DNA of 64,000 nt from Mesorhabditis belari (taxonomy: Eukaryota; Nematoda; Chromadorea; Rhabditida; Rhabditidae). The stretch's first letter is position 1. Each line of letters begins with the position of its first letter. A model generated the notes under the pieces. The model searched no databases, had not been told where the DNA came from, and saw nothing but the letters and a program-made list of their open reading frames with translations. The stretch covers positions 1,183,501 through 1,247,500 of the forward strand of contig CAUEEP010000735.1 in assembly GCA_958450365.1 (NCBI GenBank). Reading direction: 5' to 3'. Below, piece by piece: positions 62,777 through 64,000 of the stretch. The translations under genes were made by a program, and so were the position numbers.

Positions 62777-62933
62777 ACTGATAAGCAGCTCTCGATCCCT
62801 TTGCCACCAAAAGAGCCAAAGACGAGTCAGGAGAGACGACGTGTTCGAGTCAGTCCACCGATTCCACGAACACTCGTCCCACGAAAGAGGATACTGCCCG
62901 ACCTTTTTGGACACATACAAGCCGCTCGATCGG
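62777..62933 (+). CDS. Exon candidate, possibly part of the THAP gene
   Basis: Bounded by TTTAG and GG|GTAAGT. Phase 0 gives a Pro/Arg-rich linker-like peptide (IPLPPKEPKTSQERRRVRVS, then PRKRILPDLFGHIQAARS). The phase that would splice from 61944 in the THAP gene gives SSSRSLCHQKSQRRVRRDDV. Both are open. The downstream exon is not found: a MITE starts 20 bp into the intron. Confidence 0.45.
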
Positions 62934-62953
62934 GTAAGTGCAAGAATGCACTA

Positions 62954-63282
62954 CAGTGCGGTGTAAAACCATACGCCACCACCTAAGTTTCAATTTTCAG
63001 ACTCCCGTGAGCCTTTGCCAGAGGCAGATTTAGCTTTTAAACAAGATAAAAAGTATGAAATGACACCAAAATTTGGGGGGTGGCGTATGGCTTTTTGCAC
63101 CGGGTGAATTTTCGTTTTTGGTTTTTACATTTTCCCTATTCATGCTATGTCGATGATTTTTGGGGTTAAGGGTTATTTTTTTATCCTGAATCTAACTACA
63201 TTTTCAATTTTTTTTGGTCACTGGCACGGGAGCCGCAGAAAATTGAAATTTAGGGGGTGGCGTATTGTTTTGCACCGCACTG
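62954..63282. mobile_element. TA-flanked MITE
   Basis: Ends CAGTGCGGTGTAAAACCATA and the inverse (TATTGTTTTGCACCGCACTG), with ~65-bp arms (ACGCCACC...TTTCAATTTTC, ACGGGAG). A third partial copy of the end (GGGGTGGCGTATGG ... TTGCACCGGG) is internal at about 63077-63110. 329 bp. Confidence 0.85.
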
Positions 63283-63529
63283 TATTAAAGCCAAACTGTG
63301 TCCCGTTATAAAACTAGGTTTGCTAGCAATTTTGGTCTAGCAACAGTTCTGGTTCTTTGGCTTTCACCTGGGTGTCGTCGTTGTTTGATACTCAGGTTTC
63401 AACCACCAAGATGCCTCAGTTGTTGTCGTTTCTCACCAAGCTTTTGTCGTTGTTGTTGTTTCCCAATATTTTGTCGTTGGCCTCATCCACCAAGCCATTC
63501 TACTTCCGGGTCTCTGGAGCTGAAAAGCT

Positions 63530-63725
63530 GCTTTGCTCTGCTTTGCTCTGCTTTGTTTTGCTTTGCTTTGCTTTGCTTTGCTTTGCATTGCTTTGCATTG
63601 CTTTGCATTGCTTTGCATTGCTTTGCATTGCTTTGCATTGCTTTGCATTGCTTTGCATTGCTTTGCATTGCTTTGCATTGCTTTGCATTGCTTTGCTTTG
63701 CTTTGCATTGCTTTGCTTTGCTCTA
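63530..63725. repeat. 10-bp minisatellite (CTTTGCATTG/CTTTGCTTTG)
   Basis: About nineteen units, with CTTTGCATTG dominating the middle. The open frames on both strands (FALLCIALHC-type and KQCKAMQSNA-type) are translations of the repeat. Confidence 0.95.
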
Positions 63726-64000
63726 GATGACCTAGTAAACTAGTAATGTTTTTTTTCACACAATTTCAATCTTTACATCTTTAACATCACTCTTTACTCA
63801 TTTGAATTCATCTTTTTACTGAAGTTTTCTTATTTCTGTAACCCAGCTGCATGCACTTTAAGGATCAATTCATTGACAAATTGCGGTGAAAAGAGAAAAG
63901 AAACTTTTTTTCTAAAGAAATTCCCTCTATCCTATAAAAACAAAGATTATAATTGAAATTTAGTTTGCTACGGTTTAGTTTATTATAATTCTTATTGGTA
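63726..64000. other. Right edge, AT-rich
   Basis: Nothing recognised. Confidence 0.4.

Noticed and set aside
62999..63120. Apparent TTTTCAG acceptor and open frame continuing the 62777 exon
   Set aside because: The acceptor lies inside a TA-flanked MITE whose inverted repeat explains the sequence. The reading is probably fortuitous.
63298..63759. Long ORFs on both strands (FALLCIALHC and KQCKAMQSNA repeats)
   Set aside because: Translations of the 10-bp CTTTGCATTG minisatellite, with no independent coding signal.

Overview
The window looks like nuclear DNA of a nematode, or of an animal with very similar gene structure. It is AT-rich. Introns are short (38-62 nt is common) and usually end in TTTCAG or TTTTAG. 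Degenerate TTAGGC arrays, the nematode telomere motif, occur at about 11757-11870 and 49050-49170. No bacterial operons, CRISPR arrays or phage genes were seen. Exon-intron structures were worked out by eye from reading frames, splice sites and phase. Most are frame-consistent but untested.

Recognisable genes, left to right: a predicted small secreted protein (17262-18959, +); a LINE-type endonuclease/exonuclease/phosphatase (EEP) protein with introns and one apparent 1-nt frameshift (23500-24974, +); an ARL4-like small GTPase (29030-31239, +); a ten-exon Hsp70 (33179-41882, +); an IFT22/RABL5-like GTPase (48597-42980, -); and a THAP zinc-finger protein (61130-61953, +). Weaker coding-like exons are listed separately. 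The ARL4-like and IFT22-like genes point towards each other. A ~650-bp block holding their two 3' ends is present twice, on either side of a ~11-kb segment that carries hsp70.

The rest is dense in DNA transposons and foldback repeats. Present are a Helitron-like element (1347-3331), five ~0.5-kb mariner-derived MITEs with TA target sites, a mariner with a nearly complete transposase (36010-37271), two Tc1-like copies sharing the same lesions, pogo-like and other TA-flanked MITEs, and at least eight palindromic foldbacks. Hsp70 intron 1 (5.9 kb) is a nest of five elements. There are about fifteen tRNA-like sequences. Most have good D or T arms but no acceptor pairing. Several lie inside inverted-repeat elements, and two have an arm expanded into a minisatellite. 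A fragment of the 18S rRNA 3' end lies on the minus strand at 8782-8852.

The signals most worth checking are: the tRNA-like sequences carried by foldback elements, with arm-specific repeat expansion; a ~32-residue insertion in the substrate arch loop of the Hsp70, which also lacks a C-terminal EEVD; the duplicated convergent gene ends flanking hsp70; an 833-bp palindrome that could be spliced as an intron; and a tandem array of TATA-box-like units inside a mariner derivative.
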